Below are positions 44,571 through 56,670 of a stretch of DNA of 64,000 nucleotides, piece by piece (position 1 is the stretch's first letter; every line of letters starts with the position of its first letter). The DNA is from Blumeriella jaapii (taxonomy: Eukaryota; Ascomycota; Leotiomycetes; Helotiales; Drepanopezizaceae). The notes beneath the pieces are model-generated. The model worked only from the letters and a program-made list of their open reading frames with translations. It was not told the origin of the DNA and did no database searches. The translations under genes were made by a program, and so were the position numbers. Location: positions 368,691-432,690 of the forward strand of contig VWND01000084.1 of the NCBI GenBank assembly GCA_009599575.1, written 5' to 3'.

Positions 44571-47500
44571 CTAGAAAATCTCCTCTATCATCCTCCAAGC
44601 CTCGCCAGAACTGGCCTTCTCTCTCTCCTTCCAGTACTTGCCATTGAATTCCCAGAATTCCTCGCCCGTGATCGGACACTTCGATTTGTGGAACCAGTTC
44701 GGCTCAAACTCTTCGCCCTTCTGCTCGCGTTCCCGCCTTCGGGCTCGTTGCTTTTCCTCGACGCGGTTCTTCTCCTCAGCAGCAAAGTCGTACTCGCCGT
44801 CTTCCATGGCACGTTGGTCAGGTCGTAGTCGTGTGTCGGTGGGTGGAAGCCAGGGTTGAAGCTTTTCGTTGATGTCGTTGAGCGTCACCACGAACGGGGT
44901 GAGGTTGAATGGAATGCCTTCTGGGCGAGGATTTGCTTCCCAGACAGTAAAGACCTGGTTAGGGTCACTGACGCTGCCTCGGTGATGTGAAGCGCCTTGC
45001 TTAGGCTCTTCCACCGTGGCCTCATACCCAGGAGTGTAGCGCGCATAGAATTTTTTGTTCCACCGGCCACCAAGACTGAAGCAGGTCTGACCCTTGGCAT
45101 CATTGACCTTACCGGTGATCTGGTAGGCGCTGGATGCTTTCCACCCACGAGCCTTGAAGTCGATCACGCAAGTCTCTCCGGAGGTCCAGTTCTTCACCTC
45201 CATCAGACCGTAGTTATCGATGGAAGGCGATCCAGTGATGATACCAATGACGGAAGATGTGACCTTCTTCCAGGTGTAGAGCTCCACCGTCCCGCTGGAA
45301 GTGCGAAGCTTGAGGAACCAGGTACCGAGGGGGTTGATGTCGAAAGACTTGCCGTAGAACTTGGACTTGACCGCAGACTCTCCGTAGTACGTCCATCGTG
45401 GCGATTCGGCCCATGCAGCTCCAATGGGTGGGTGATGACTGACTTGCTCGATGAAGAATCGGTAATTCTTATCAGGTCGTACATACTCGAAGGTCTCGCC
45501 CAAAAGAGGATTGAAGGGCTTTGCGACACGGCCAATTGTCGAGGCATACTCACTGGCAGCGAACGCAGCCACGTAGACCATACGCTCTGTGGCTTCAGGC
45601 CTATCGGCGGCGATGTCTAAGAGATCTACATACTCCATGTCCTCAGCACATCGCTGAAGCAAAGAGGTTGGCTCGTTCAGTGACACGGGAAGCGTCATCT
45701 TCGTCATGTCTTTGCCAATCATGGATTTGAGAATACCCTAGATACCTGGTTAGCAAAGGCCCGAGTCGATCAGAGCTATGAAAACCTACCCAGAGAGAAA
45801 CTTTTGGCCTGTTGTCAGTTTCCATCTTGAGCCTCTTCCGGATGCCATTCTCATATCCTTTGAACGAAGAGCTAAGGTCAATGGTCCCGTCTGAGACCAA
45901 CTCAAACTTTGCGTTCTCGTCAGGCATAGGACTAGCGAGTGGCGGTGGTAACATCGGCGCGGCTTCAACCTCTCCAGCGTCCACGGCATCGAAGAACTCA
46001 TCATCCTCCTCATCAGAATCAGTGTCAGTGAAGGCATCAACTTTCGCCAATATCGACTTGCGCAGCAGCGAGCTCTTTGCGGTGGCTTTACGACTGATTA
46101 CCTTTCCATCCGCGTCCAGTGGAACTTCCTCGAGAACATTCGCGACCTCTTCCCCTTGCTGTGGCTCACTTCTACTTCCAGGTCGGCTCGTTACAGCGGC
46201 ACTACCCGATTCGATGACTTCGCGCAGAGCTCGCTTGGTCAGCTTTCGTTTCTCTTCCGATTCGCCAACCTTGGCCTCGAGAATCTCTTGCTCGCGGGCA
46301 ACCTGCGCCATGCTTTCTTCCCACATGCGTCTCATGTCAGCTTCGCGATCAAGGCGGTATTGCCAGTAAGAATCTCTATCTTTGGAGATCTTGAGCAGAT
46401 CGCCAATAAGTCCCTTGAGATTTCGGATCGACGAGTCAAAAGTTGGGCGGCCTGCATCGCCGAGGGGTCGGAGATGAGCATGGTCGGATTCCTGCCCTGC
46501 TCAACCTGTAGGGCAGCATTGACTTGACCCAACATCTCAAGTTGTAGCTTCGCCGACTGAGCGGTGATCACGAACGCATCCTTGCTTGCTGGCGCCTCCC
46601 GATCACTGGAGCCTGCACCATAATCGTCTTCGTCGTCGCCATCGTCTCTACCAGGTCCAACGTTACCTGGGATCCGATTGATGTCGCTCATATAGCTCGG
46701 CTCGTAAGATCCATAATTCGTGCCCTCATCGTCATCCCCCACGCTCGGCCCGCCGGTGAAGGCAACTTTATGACCGCCTCCCAGCATTCCCACACTCGAC
46801 TGGGGCATTAGACGGTTCGTCTGAATGCTGTTTCGCGCGGTATCTACTACGCTGACTGCATCGCCGTTCAGATCGGTAGTAGAGGCATCCCGTCCCGAGC
46901 CACCCGATCCAGAATGCTCGGCCTTTGCCTGTCTGAGGAGCTCCGCGTTTCTTTGCTTCTGCTTCTCTTCTTCTTTGGCTTGATCTTTCGTCCACTGGAT
47001 GGAGTTGTTGAGCGCCCAGAACCATCGCTTTGCCTCCACTTCATGGTTCGCCTTCAGGTTGTACTTGACAGACGATTTGCCAATGATGTCGAACTTGGTC
47101 TTCTCCGTAGGATCCATGTTAAGCCTGGCGATTTTCATGTTGATGGCTCCACGACACGCCGATCCGGAATCATCCTGGTGCTTGTAATAGCTCATGATGC
47201 CGTCTTCCAGAACAAACCACCGGAGTTGGTAGCCCTTGCGATAGTTGGTCCATTTCTTCAGGTACCCCTTCATCTCGCGTCCTTCCTTGCCGGCCAAAGC
47301 ATCACCAGGCTGGTTGGATATAGCCCCATGCTGAGACGCATTCCCGAGGACAGCCTTCTCTTGGATGCCTCGCTGGGCGGCGACTGCGGCCGGTGACTTC
47401 TTCAGCACACTTTTGATATGATCGTCTTTCGTCACATCTTGAGGGAGCTTCCCGCGGCGATCGCGCCTGAATGGGTCCGCTCCATGGAGAAGCAATACCT

Positions 47501-48362
47501 TGATCAGCTCTTGGTTCTTCGTCTTGGCAGCTTCATGTAGTAATGTGCCTCCAGCCTGAATGATGGCGGGATCCGACGCAAACTCTCCGCCATTGATATC
47601 CAACACCATCTTGACCCGTGGCTCTTCCAAAACCTCACACAGTCTCTTGTAGTCTCCCTGGCTCACCAACGCCTGAACCTGCCTGATCTTACCTTCTATG
47701 AACAAGGAGCGGGACAGCTGTAGCTGCTGGAAGATATCTGGCGTGCGGGCCATATCAAGAGGCGTGCGTCCGGCGTAATTTGCGATGGAGTCGTTTATGC
47801 CGGGCTGGTCCAGCAGCAGTCGCACAATCTGTCCCCTCCCTTGCGCGGCAGCAAGATGCAAGGCCGTGTTTCCTTCTTTGTCCCTCGCGTTGATATCGAT
47901 GGTTCCAGCACCGTCGGAGAGGACATATTCCACCACTGGCAGCTCTGCACACTGTATCGCCAAATGCAAGATGGTTGTATCATCCAAGCTGGACGACCCC
48001 GAGCCCGTCGCGCTGGATGTGCTGTGTCGCGTGCCATCCGACTCCCGAATCGCCTTCGAGATCCCGGCCGTGTCACCGCTCCGCAGAGCCTCGAAGATGC
48101 GAAACTTCCGTACAGACGATTCAATGGATGCCGTTCCTCCCTGCGAGGCAGGCACCTGGCTCGCCATGACTCGTGGGGTTTGGTTGTTCGAAATGGTTCT
48201 CATCAGCCCGGCGGTCCCTGACGAGAGCTTCTGGGAGTGGCGAGCATGCGAATGGCTATTCGCCAGGGAGATCGAGGAAGAACTTCTCTTTGGAAGGGAG
48301 CCCGGCGGCTCGTTGCCCTGGTTGGGCCCATCGTCCCTGCTGTCTTTGCGACGGTTCATCAT
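44571..48362 (-). CDS. oxysterol-binding protein with ankyrin repeats, PH domain, FFAT motif and ORD (Osh1/Osh2 type)
   Basis: This lipid-transfer protein moves sterol and PI4P at ER contact sites. Exons are 48362-45790 and 45737-44571; the 52-nt intron has a CTAAC branch. Ankyrin repeats span residues about 128-215 and 265-325 ([41 protein letters not shown]). The PH domain is at about 365-460 ([20 protein letters not shown]). A coiled coil follows ([18 protein letters not shown]). The FFAT motif [11 protein letters not shown], preceded by acidic residues, binds ER VAP proteins. The ORD carries the signature EQVSHHPP at 45449-45426. One base is missing near 46445-46456, between DPSAMQA and [10 protein letters not shown]. 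Restored, the length is about 1246 residues, normal for the family. Whether it matches yeast Osh1 or Osh2 cannot be settled by eye, so no symbol is given. The start is the first Met; an upstream exon is possible. Confidence 0.93.
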
Positions 48363-49910
48363 GGAACGCGCCGGCGTCGATACGTTGTTCCGAGGGGGAC
48401 TAAGTATGGATGGTCTTGGTCAGCCTGGTAGTACTGTACCGGCACTCGATTCCATGGTGTGTTGGGCGTGCTGGGCGTGCATTCGACCCTTGCAGAGGGA
48501 GAGGGAGAGGGAGAGGGGAGGGAGTGGGCAAAGAGACTGACTGACCCGTCACGGTGTTCCGCCATGTTGACTGCAACTTCAGCTCTGGCTCGGTGGCCAC
48601 GGCTTGCAAGACTGTTGAGGGGTGTGGGGAGAAGATACTTGTAAGTATCTTGGAGGGGAGAGTCAAGTACTTTACTGTAAGTTGGCCCCCAGCCCCTAGT
48701 CCCCAGCCTCCAACCGCCAGATGACGTCGGCAACTCGACTCGCGTGCACGTGCAGCGGCAGCGCCGCACGAATCAGTCCCGGCACGTGATTGGCTCCGCG
48801 GGCGGCCCGACGGATCTGACTGGGCGTACAGGACGAACCTGGAAGTCCGAGCAAGGATTCGGTGCCGGCGACTCCAGCGACGTTACTGTAGTAGCCGGTC
48901 TTCCCTTTGAACCAAAGCAGAGGAAGTGTGTTTGGCACCACATACGGACCAGAGAACAGATGCACAGCGTTCAAAACATGTACTGAACGCATCGTGCTCA
49001 CTCAGCTCTCGCGGAGGTAAGGTATCGATCGATCTATCTCTCTGTGTCGAATGGATCTCAAGTTGTGCGGGACCAGGAGACGGCACGATGCGTGATAATG
49101 TGTAGTTAGCATAACATCTGGTAAGGTGGTACAGGACAGTCCCCGCCCTGGAGTGCAAGGGGGAAAATGCCCACGTCGACATTCGAGACATGTGTCGTAG
49201 GTTTGTTTTTTGATGGACGATGGTTCGAATGTGAGCTTGGAAGAGATTCGTCAGGGAGAGCTAGCTGAAAAAGGGGGACGGTTTGTAAGAGCCGAAAAGC
49301 ATAGATGTGACGTGTGCGTGGAGTAGATGGTTGAGGAAAGGTTAGATGCTGTTTCTGAGGCTATCGTGGTCACGGATAGCGAGGGACTGAGTGTACGTAG
49401 ATACGGCAGGACCATAGCACAAGAGTAACTGGTCCTTGGGCAGCTTTGGTCTGCAGGCATGGATAACAGAAAGAACGCGTAGGTATTTTTGGGAGTTTGA
49501 AATTGGAAATTCAACAACGAACGAGAAGCGACCAGGCTCGTAGGTGATAATGGATGGCCTTCAGATTCCCTCCACCGGCTCGGGGGACTTTCAACCAGCG
49601 ATAATACAGAGAAGACGGGAAGTAAAACATGAATGAAGAGGTAGGCGCGAAGATAAACCCCGCAAACAGTGATCCAGCTATTGTACTGTACATCCATCGA
49701 CGAGACAGGAACGAGAGAAAAGTCGGGAATGTGCAACTTTACACAAGGCCTTTCCATAGGATATTCAGTCTTCGCTTCACTCCGAGTCTTCCGCTCCAAG
49801 ATACGGAGCACACGAGCAAAGAGAAGTTCTGCACGGCTGGACTTCGTCCCCGTAATCCGTTCATCAGAAACCCATAGCCGAGATGTACACCTCTCACCAC
49901 CTCACCAACA
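48363..49910. other. intergenic region without a supported gene
   Basis: This stretch holds the OSBP promoter on its left and the NDUFA2 3' end on its right. A GAGAGG run is at 48497-48520. No coding frame is supported. Confidence 0.5.
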
Positions 49911-50433
49911 TCATAGACCCGCCTTCACCAGTCCCGTCACTTTCTCCTCGATCTGCTTATCTGACAGCCCAGCCAACGACTCGCTCTTCTCCTGGCCGAA
50001 CTCTGCGCTTCCTATTAGCAACATATCTCAGCTGGTAGCCTCCGCTCCCAGCGCGAGGAGGAATAGGCTGACCGTATCGCGCGTACACCCGCGGTTGCGT
50101 GCCCGCCGCTTCGCGGAGCATGATCGGTATGTTGGGGTTGTGCTTCTTCATCGTCGGGTATGTGCGGGTCAGGAAAGATCTGAGATGCACATCAGCGCCG
50201 TGCCCGGCATGTTCTCTCAGTCCGTCGAGCTCCCTCTCTCGAAATCCAGCCCACGATTCCCTCTCTGCCTTCCTCGCCTCCACGGCATGGTTCTCATTGC
50301 GACCACCTCCTCCCGACTTTCCCAATAGCTCCCGCGACGAAACTCACCTCATAGCACCACTTTGCTCTCCCGTCTGGCAGAACAGAAACCGCACCTCCTT
50401 CAACGTCTGCGAGAACGCATATTTGGCCGACAT
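49911..50433 (-). CDS. NDUFA2: NADH dehydrogenase (complex I) subunit NDUFA2 / CI-B8
   Basis: This is an accessory subunit of the complex I matrix arm with a thioredoxin-like L51/S25/CI-B8 fold. Exons are 50433-50348, 50179-50073 and 50002-49911; introns are 168 and 70 nt. The product is 94 residues, the usual size. It starts MSAKYAFSQTLKEVRFLFCQ; the middle exon gives RSFLTRTYPTMKKHNPNIPI and MLREAAGTQPRVYARY; the last gives EFGQEKSESLAGLSDKQIEE to VKAGL. The pattern of an N-terminal FCQ, then KKxNPxxPI(M/L)xRE and the Ala-rich, Leu-rich last helix is diagnostic. It is divergent from MPC2 with 453 bp between the starts. All splice sites keep the frame. Confidence 0.93.
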
Positions 50434-50886
50434 CTTCCTGTTTTTTTTTGGTTCCGAAGATTTTCTCTGCTCCTGAGGATGAATCGCCCTGCTTTTCGTT
50501 CCCCCAATCAGTGGTGTCGTTGCGCAATTGGTGCTTTCACGATGGTCCAATGCTGCGCTGAGCTGCAGAGCTGTGGTCGGTCGTCAAGCTCGCCTGCATA
50601 AGTCTGCACAAGTGGCGCTAAACTGTGCAAGCGCATCTGCACAAACGCCGATCCCGAACCTCAACATTTTGACCTGCGAAATCTATTCTTCGGGATACCT
50701 TCCTTTCGCTGTCCTTTCTCCACTCTGCACTCTTGTGCTCACCTCCAACCATCCATCAGATTGGAATCGCTCTCTCTCCCCCTCGAACCTACGAATTCCC
50801 CTTTACCACCTTGAGGACGCAAGTCAAATCCAAGCTCCGTTTCGGTCGGTACCAGAAATACAGCACATCCATCTCTCACCCTCACC
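50434..50886. promoter_or_regulatory. divergent NDUFA2/MPC2 promoter with three CCAAT boxes
   Basis: The starts of two genes for mitochondrial inner-membrane proteins are 453 bp apart and face away from each other. CCAAT boxes lie at 50504-50508 (+), 50527-50531 (reverse, ATTGG) and 50547-50551 (+), spaced 23 and 20 bp. CCAAT is the site of the HAP/CBC complex, which controls respiratory genes in fungi. The boxes lie 70-120 bp upstream of the NDUFA2 start and about 340-380 bp upstream of the MPC2 start. Confidence 0.68.
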
Positions 50887-51787
50887 ATGCCAGCACCCAG
50901 TACGCTCTTCCGCGCCGCGCGCCCAGCTGCCTTCCGCAATGCCCACTTCTTCACCCAACAAGCACAATCGAGCGTCTTCCGGTCCGCGAGGACGCGCTTC
51001 CAGCAGGGCGGGAACGCGGGGAAGAGATGGCAAAGCACCGCTGCGCCCAGGGAGACGCAAAGCTGGTTCAAGAGGATGTGGGATAGTCCTATCGGCATAA
51101 AGACTGTGCATTTCTGGTAAGTTCTTGCCAATCTACCCCTTCAAGAAAAAGGGAGGGTATGGAAAACGGCTGGAGATCAGATGCTGATTGCGAGTGTGTG
51201 TACAGGGCTCCGGTCATGAAGGTATCTACACCCCGCCTGTTTGTCTGATAAAAGCCTCGGTGCCGGGGAAACTTTGCTTGGAGAGGGACTTGGGATGCAG
51301 CTTCTATAGCATTGCCCGGGTTCTGGAGCTATCTCCTTTTTTGTGCGCGCACGAAAACTAACCAAGACAGTGGTCCCTCGTCCTCGCCGGCATCTCAGAC
51401 ATGTACCGTCCAGCCGAGAAGCTCTCGCTCACGCAAAACCTTGCCCTCACAGCCACCGGCCTGATCTGGACTCGATGGTGTTTTATCATTAAGCCCAAAA
51501 ACATGCTGTACGTCCCCTTTCTCCTTTCTTAAATCTCTCCCCCCCTCCTCCATCCGCCCAAGCCAAAACACGCGAGGCAAAGACGGAAGTTCTCTGACAA
51601 GCGGCACAGCCTCGCAACGGTAAACTTCTTCCTCGGCCTCGTCGGCGTCATCCAGGTATCCCGTATAGCGATGTACAACTACGGCAGCGGCAAGAGCACC
51701 AGCGCGCAGCTTGAAGAGGCCAAGGAGAGCGTGGTGGAGACGGCAGAGGGACTAAAGGACGAGGCTGTTAAGGCTGTTAAGTCGTAA
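50887..51787 (+). CDS. MPC2: mitochondrial pyruvate carrier subunit 2
   Basis: MPC2 pairs with MPC1 to import pyruvate across the mitochondrial inner membrane. Exons are 50887-51116, 51206-51221, 51371-51507 and 51610-51787, giving 186 residues. The second exon is only 16 nt (codes for most of GAPVMK); without it the frame is lost and the conserved KTVHFWAPVMKWSLVLAGIS block is broken. The N-terminal 55 residues are Arg/Ala/Ser/Gln-rich with no clear acids early on, as in matrix targeting sequences. Core motifs are SPIGIKTVHFWAPVMKWSL, ISDMYRPAEKLSLTQNLALT, ATGLIWTRWCFIIKPKNM and LATVNFFLGLVGVIQVSRIA. The soluble tail is acidic and Lys-rich. All four exons join in frame. Confidence 0.93.
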
Positions 51788-53410
51788 ACAAGACGCATTG
51801 GACGGTGAGGAGCGAGCTGTGGTCCGCACAGGAAGAAGGGTAGTGGGAAAGGGGGACGGAGACGTGTACGAGAAGCTGAGAGACACATAGAACGCAGGTT
51901 AGATCGCTTTAGCAAGTACGAACTTGTCTCAAGGGTATGTTCTCTAAGCATATCGATTTTCCTACAGCGTTTTCACTACCATTACACTTGTACTTCCGTT
52001 TAAGTGTTTTTTGAGACACTCATCTAGGTGTGTTGGGGATTTCGAAAAAGCTTTCCTTCTCTTCACATAGCTATACACTCATCCGCAAGCGCCCCTCTTG
52101 CAACCTCTGCTTCTTTCTCCTCCCCTCTGACAAAACCAAGCCTTTCTCAAGTATCTCACCAAGGCCTAAGCTCAGAAAACCTACCCTCACTACGTGCTTT
52201 TATTGCTTGATTCATTCTCTCATTCTCTCATTCTCTCATTCTCTCATTCTCTCATTCTCTCATTCTCTCATTCTCTCATTCTCTCATTCTCTCATTCTCT
52301 CATTCTCTCATTCTCTCATTCTCTCATTCTCTCATTCTCTCATTCTCTCATTCTCTCATTCTCTCATTCTCTCATCCCCCATCCCCCATTCCCCATCCTC
52401 CATTCCCCCTTCCCCCCTCCCTGCCCCATCCAACGCCATCCTCCTCTCTCACCCACCCCTTCAAAAACCTCCCCCCCCGGAAACCAACCCTCCACCCGCC
52501 TCCAAGTCATCCATCATCGTCAGCAAGCCAGATCACCTCGCGATTTAGAAAAACCAGCTGCACAAATTACTCAGTCCACCGCATCGACACGGCCCACCCA
52601 CACTTCACATCATGAAATCTCGCCGACGAATGCGTCTCGTCTCTGCGATCGATTCCCGTGTTTTCCTTCTCATCTCTAGAGATAGAACTCCCCTCCCCCC
52701 CCCCCAGAAAGAAGCCCGGAACGTGGCTCGAGAGCCGGCAGCCACGTGCGCTGTTCTCCACGTCGCATGCAAAGGCTCGATCGAGAAGTCGTGCGTTTGT
52801 TCCCCGCCACCGCTACGTTACGTTACAGTACAGCACGTGAGAGTTGCACGAGCAAACCGTTGACACCGGCACAGGTGGGAAATCCTCGCGTGTTGCCGTA
52901 AGGTAAACAAGCGAGCGGGACCTTAGCGAGCGGGAAAGGTCATACAGTACTGTACGGTACGTAACCCACGTTCGGATCCACGTTGTCCTGCGTGCGCTCT
53001 TTCATGTTATACCCCAGACTCCAAAGCACAAGATGCATAGGTAGCAAATCATTGGAATTAATATGTACAATCCATGCAAACCGAACGTACATACATACAT
53101 ACATAGCATACAAGACCACGCAATTCGAATACCTCCCCTCCCGCACCTTTGCTTGCTTGCTTGCATATCCGACGCAAGCAGCAAACAAACCGATTCCGAA
53201 TTCCACAACAGCGCCCAAAGCATTTTTGCTCCCGTATAACTCCTTTCCCAGCGTTCTCCTTCCCTTTTCTCAAGTCTTTCTCCAGATTGTCTCCGCTCCG
53301 TTCACACACATCTGGGTCCAGCCCGACGACACACCTTGCCACCTATGCCCACATGACCTCATCCTCCATGAACCCATCGACTACTTGCCACCCAGTCCGA
53401 CAGCTCACGC
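51788..53410. other. intergenic region with an 8-bp minisatellite
   Basis: No supported gene lies between the 3' ends of MPC2 (+) and SKT5 (-). The (CATTCTCT)n array is at 52213-52373 and a C11 run near 52693. A GTAC cluster is at 52945-52965. The 3' UTRs of both neighbours should fall here. Confidence 0.55.
52213..52373 (+). repeat. 8-bp minisatellite (CATTCTCT)n, about 20 perfect copies
   Basis: The array is about 161 bp of nearly identical CATTCTCT units with sharp borders. It generates frames repeating ILSFSHSL on the plus strand; these are not genes. Such perfect arrays vary in copy number between isolates as a rule. Confidence 0.96.
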
Positions 53411-56400
53411 TCACATGAGAAGACACTCCCCTTCATTCTGCTTGCCCACCTTAGACCTCGAGATGCGCTCTCGGGACTTGTTCCCGCCCCTCTTGAGATC
53501 CTCCAGACGCTCACGAGCCTTCGGGAAGTTTTGCGCTGAGGGGCGTCGTCAGAAAAAACACACAACAGACACGAGATGGAAAGAGAACATACCAGCTGCC
53601 CTCCAATACCACCTCTTCGCGTCCTCCAGATTCGCCGGGCTACCGATCCCCACCTCGGTGAAATACCCCATCGCATACTCCGCCTTAGCCAGTCCCGCCA
53701 TGGCCGCCTTGCGCGCCCACAGATATGCCTCCGTATCGCTCTGCTGCAGGTGGCCCTCGCTGCCTGTGAGATACCACCCGCTCAAGGCCAGCTCGCTCTG
53801 GTGTTCCTCCTGCGCGGCGGCTTTCGAGTACCACATGATGCTCAGCCGGGGGTCAATAGGGCATCCAAACAGACCGTACTCGTACGCGGCACCGAGACGG
53901 AACTGGGAGAACTTGTAGCCGAGGTCGGCGGCTTGTTGGAAGAGGGAGTAAGAGTAGGCTTCGTCGCGGGTGACCGCGTTGTCTGCCTGTGCCGTGCCCT
54001 CATACAGAAGGGCGAGCTCGTGCAAGGCGTGGGGATTCTCGGCATCTGCGCGCTCAGCGGCCCGCTTGAGCCAAGTGACTGCTTCTTGGGGGTCCTTGGG
54101 TTGGCCGAGCAGCCCTTTGAGGAGGATCATACCCATCTTGTACATGGCAGGTGTGTCACCAAGCATGGCAGCGCGTTTGTACCATTGAATCGCCTTCAGA
54201 GGGTCTTTGCGCGTGCCGCCCCCTTCATCGTTGCCAAGTTCGCAGCAGACAGCTGTGCGGTAAGCAGCGGCGGCATGGCCGGCCTTAGCAGCAGACTGGT
54301 ACAGAGTAAAGGCTTCCTTGTTATCGGGTTCGAGGCCGAGAGCACCGCGGCCATAGCAGTCCGCTAGGTAGAACATGGCCTCGACGTGTTGCTGCTGGGC
54401 AAGTTTTTTGAGCAGCTTGTAGGCGTCTACGATGTACTTTTCGCGTGTTTTGATCTGGGCTCGCTTATCGGGAATGTGAGGGGTGAGTACTTCGGCCGCG
54501 TCCACGAGACGGCGGGCGAGTAGCATGGCAGCGGCTTGATCTGCCGGTCTATTCCTGACGGTGACTCGCAACTGTTCGAGCTCGGCGACAGTGACTGTGG
54601 ATGGATCGCTAGGTGTGGCGGCCCCAGCAACCGGAGGAGCCCCATTAGCTGGAGGTGGCGCCTGCTGTGGTTGCTGCATAGGATTGACGGTATTGACGTT
54701 ATTGTAGTTCCTAACAGGAGGTGGTCTGTTATTCGCCTGATTGGCTAAAGAGTTCGGGATCAAGCCAGGGCGAACCGGTACTGGATGAGAAGGTAGGGCA
54801 TCGCCGTTTAGCGGAGTAGGCATCGTGTTTGTTCTGCCCATCCCAGGGTTCGCACCAGACCCTGGAGGAAAGCCATTGAAGCCAGGTCTGGGACCGTTCG
54901 GCAGACCATTCATAGGTCGCCCGGGAGGTCCACCGCGACCTGCTCCTGGAGCTGCCGATTGACTGCGAGGCGGAGGAGCGTAGCCATTCTGTTGGGCCGG
55001 GTAGTCATACTCACCAAATCCTTGCGGTGGGGGTCCTCTGGGCCCTGGGTTGTATCCATTCCCATACCCATCGTCACGAGCATAGTCATTTGGCATAGGA
55101 GGTACATTGCCAGCCATCTCGAAGACAGCGGACTGGGATGGAGCTCGCGCATGATGCCTGATCTCCGGTCGAGATTGCACAGGCTTCACCTGATGGTAGG
55201 GATTTTGCTGCGGGGACTGAAGATGCGCATCTATCGAGGTGCCTCTTCTGTGCGGTCCGAGCGCAGCGGGATTGGCGTCGAAATTGGGCATGTCCGAGCC
55301 TGCGGATCTAGGTCGTCCTGGGCGGGGTTCCTCGTAGTACTCGTTGTAGATATTGGTGACGCTCTCCCGATAGCCTCCATCCTCATAGGTTTCAGCGGAG
55401 GCCGGCGGTGGTTGGTTCGGGAAGGCTCGCTGAGGAGGGGGTCGATTTCCATTCGCGGTACTAGGTCTTGGGGCGCCTCTTCCTCCAGCACCATGTAAAG
55501 GCACACTTGGGCCAGGTCCGCATCGTAGACATTGGTGGCTGGTGCCCCATGGGACCTGGCGCTTGGTTCGGCATTGTCATACCTCGTGAAGGCGGTCCTG
55601 AATCTTGTCTCCCTCCCTGCGCCCATCCATTGTGAGACGGTTCGTAGCCGTTTGGTCTAGGAGCGCCAGGGCCCGGGATCGGTCCCGGAGGACCTCTGCG
55701 CGGCTCTGGAGACCCTTGCGATGGCGGCCATTGAGGGGGTTGCCCTCTCACTGGTCCGCTTCTCGAGGTTTCGGCTGAGGTCCGTCCATAGGTGTTCGGT
55801 GGAGGCCGCGGCGGGTTGTCCAGAGAAGAGCGTCCGTAGTCTTCCATCGAAGCACCTCTCGGGGGGTAGTCGCCTTGACCCGGGCCACCAGGCCCTCTCG
55901 GTCTGTCCTGCGGTGGTGGGCCGCCGACTTCCAACGCCGCCATCTTCTGCAAGATTCCTCGCTCTTCCGACACGGCCGTCTTGGGCTTTGCGCCTGGAAA
56001 CGTCGGAAACGGGTTGTCCCAGGGCGCGTTCTGCGGCGACGTGAGTGGTGACTTGAGAGCTTTTCGCGGCGGCCCGTGTCCTTGCGGTGGCCCTCGGGCT
56101 GTTCAAGTTAGGACAAGCTGTGGTGATTCACGAAATACATGACTTACCTCCCGGGTCGGAATTTGCATGCCTCTCCATAGGAGCAGGTCTGCCTCCTCTG
56201 CCAGGGGCCCCATTGAGGTATCCTCTCCCTTGTCCACCCCCGCGTTGGTCATAGGCGCCCCTCTGTCCATCCGCGGGCGGTGGTCGTTGCATGGGCGGTC
56301 CACGGTTTGCGTCGCCCATCGGGGGTCTCGGTCCTGGTCTGCCGCCTCCCCTCGGTGGTGGCCTGCCGCCTCGCCCCCTCTCGTTGCCATAGTACTCCGG

Positions 56401-56670
56401 TTGAGGCGGGTAGTTCTGGTTCTGCGGCGGATACGCATGTCCCCTCCCCCCTCCGTTTTGGTATCCTCCTGCGCCCTCGTAGCCTTGATTCTGGGCATAG
56501 GCGTTGTTGTCGTAGTCGTCGTAGCCGTAGCCGTCGTCCTGATACTGGTCGTACTGCTGAGGCGCGTATGGTCCTTGGGGCGCCGGAGGTTGCGCGTAGC
56601 CTTGCGGAGGCCCGGGTCTCGGCGCTCCCCGTGGTGGCGGAGGTTGGTAGTAGTTCTGATCGTAAGCCAT
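53411..56670 (-). CDS. SKT5: Skt5/Chs4-type activator of chitin synthase III, Sel1 repeats and CaaX end
   Basis: The Skt5/Chs4 family recruits and activates chitin synthase III at septa and growth sites. Exons are 56670-56148, 56098-53593 and 53535-53411, with introns of 49 and 57 nt (CTAAC and CTGAC branches). The first 600 residues are a low-complexity Pro/Gly/Gln/Tyr-rich region (MAYDQNYYQPPPP start). A run of at least seven Sel1-like repeats follows: EAMFYLADCYGRGALG, EAFTLYQSAAKAGHAAAAYR, KAIQWYKRAAMLGDTPAMYKM, EAVTWLKRAA, SLFQQAADLGYKFSQFRLG, SIMWYSKAAAQ and EAYLWARKAAMAGLAKAEY. After the last splice comes a basic tail ending CLLM, a CaaX prenylation box as in other Skt5 proteins. One extra base (or two missing) lies near 55508-55527, inside the Pro-rich part. 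Corrected length is about 1050 residues. The frame change is less certain here because the region is not conserved. Confidence 0.9.

Noticed and set aside
52213..52373. CRISPR-like regular repeat
   Set aside because: The 8-bp units are contiguous without spacers, and the genome is eukaryotic.
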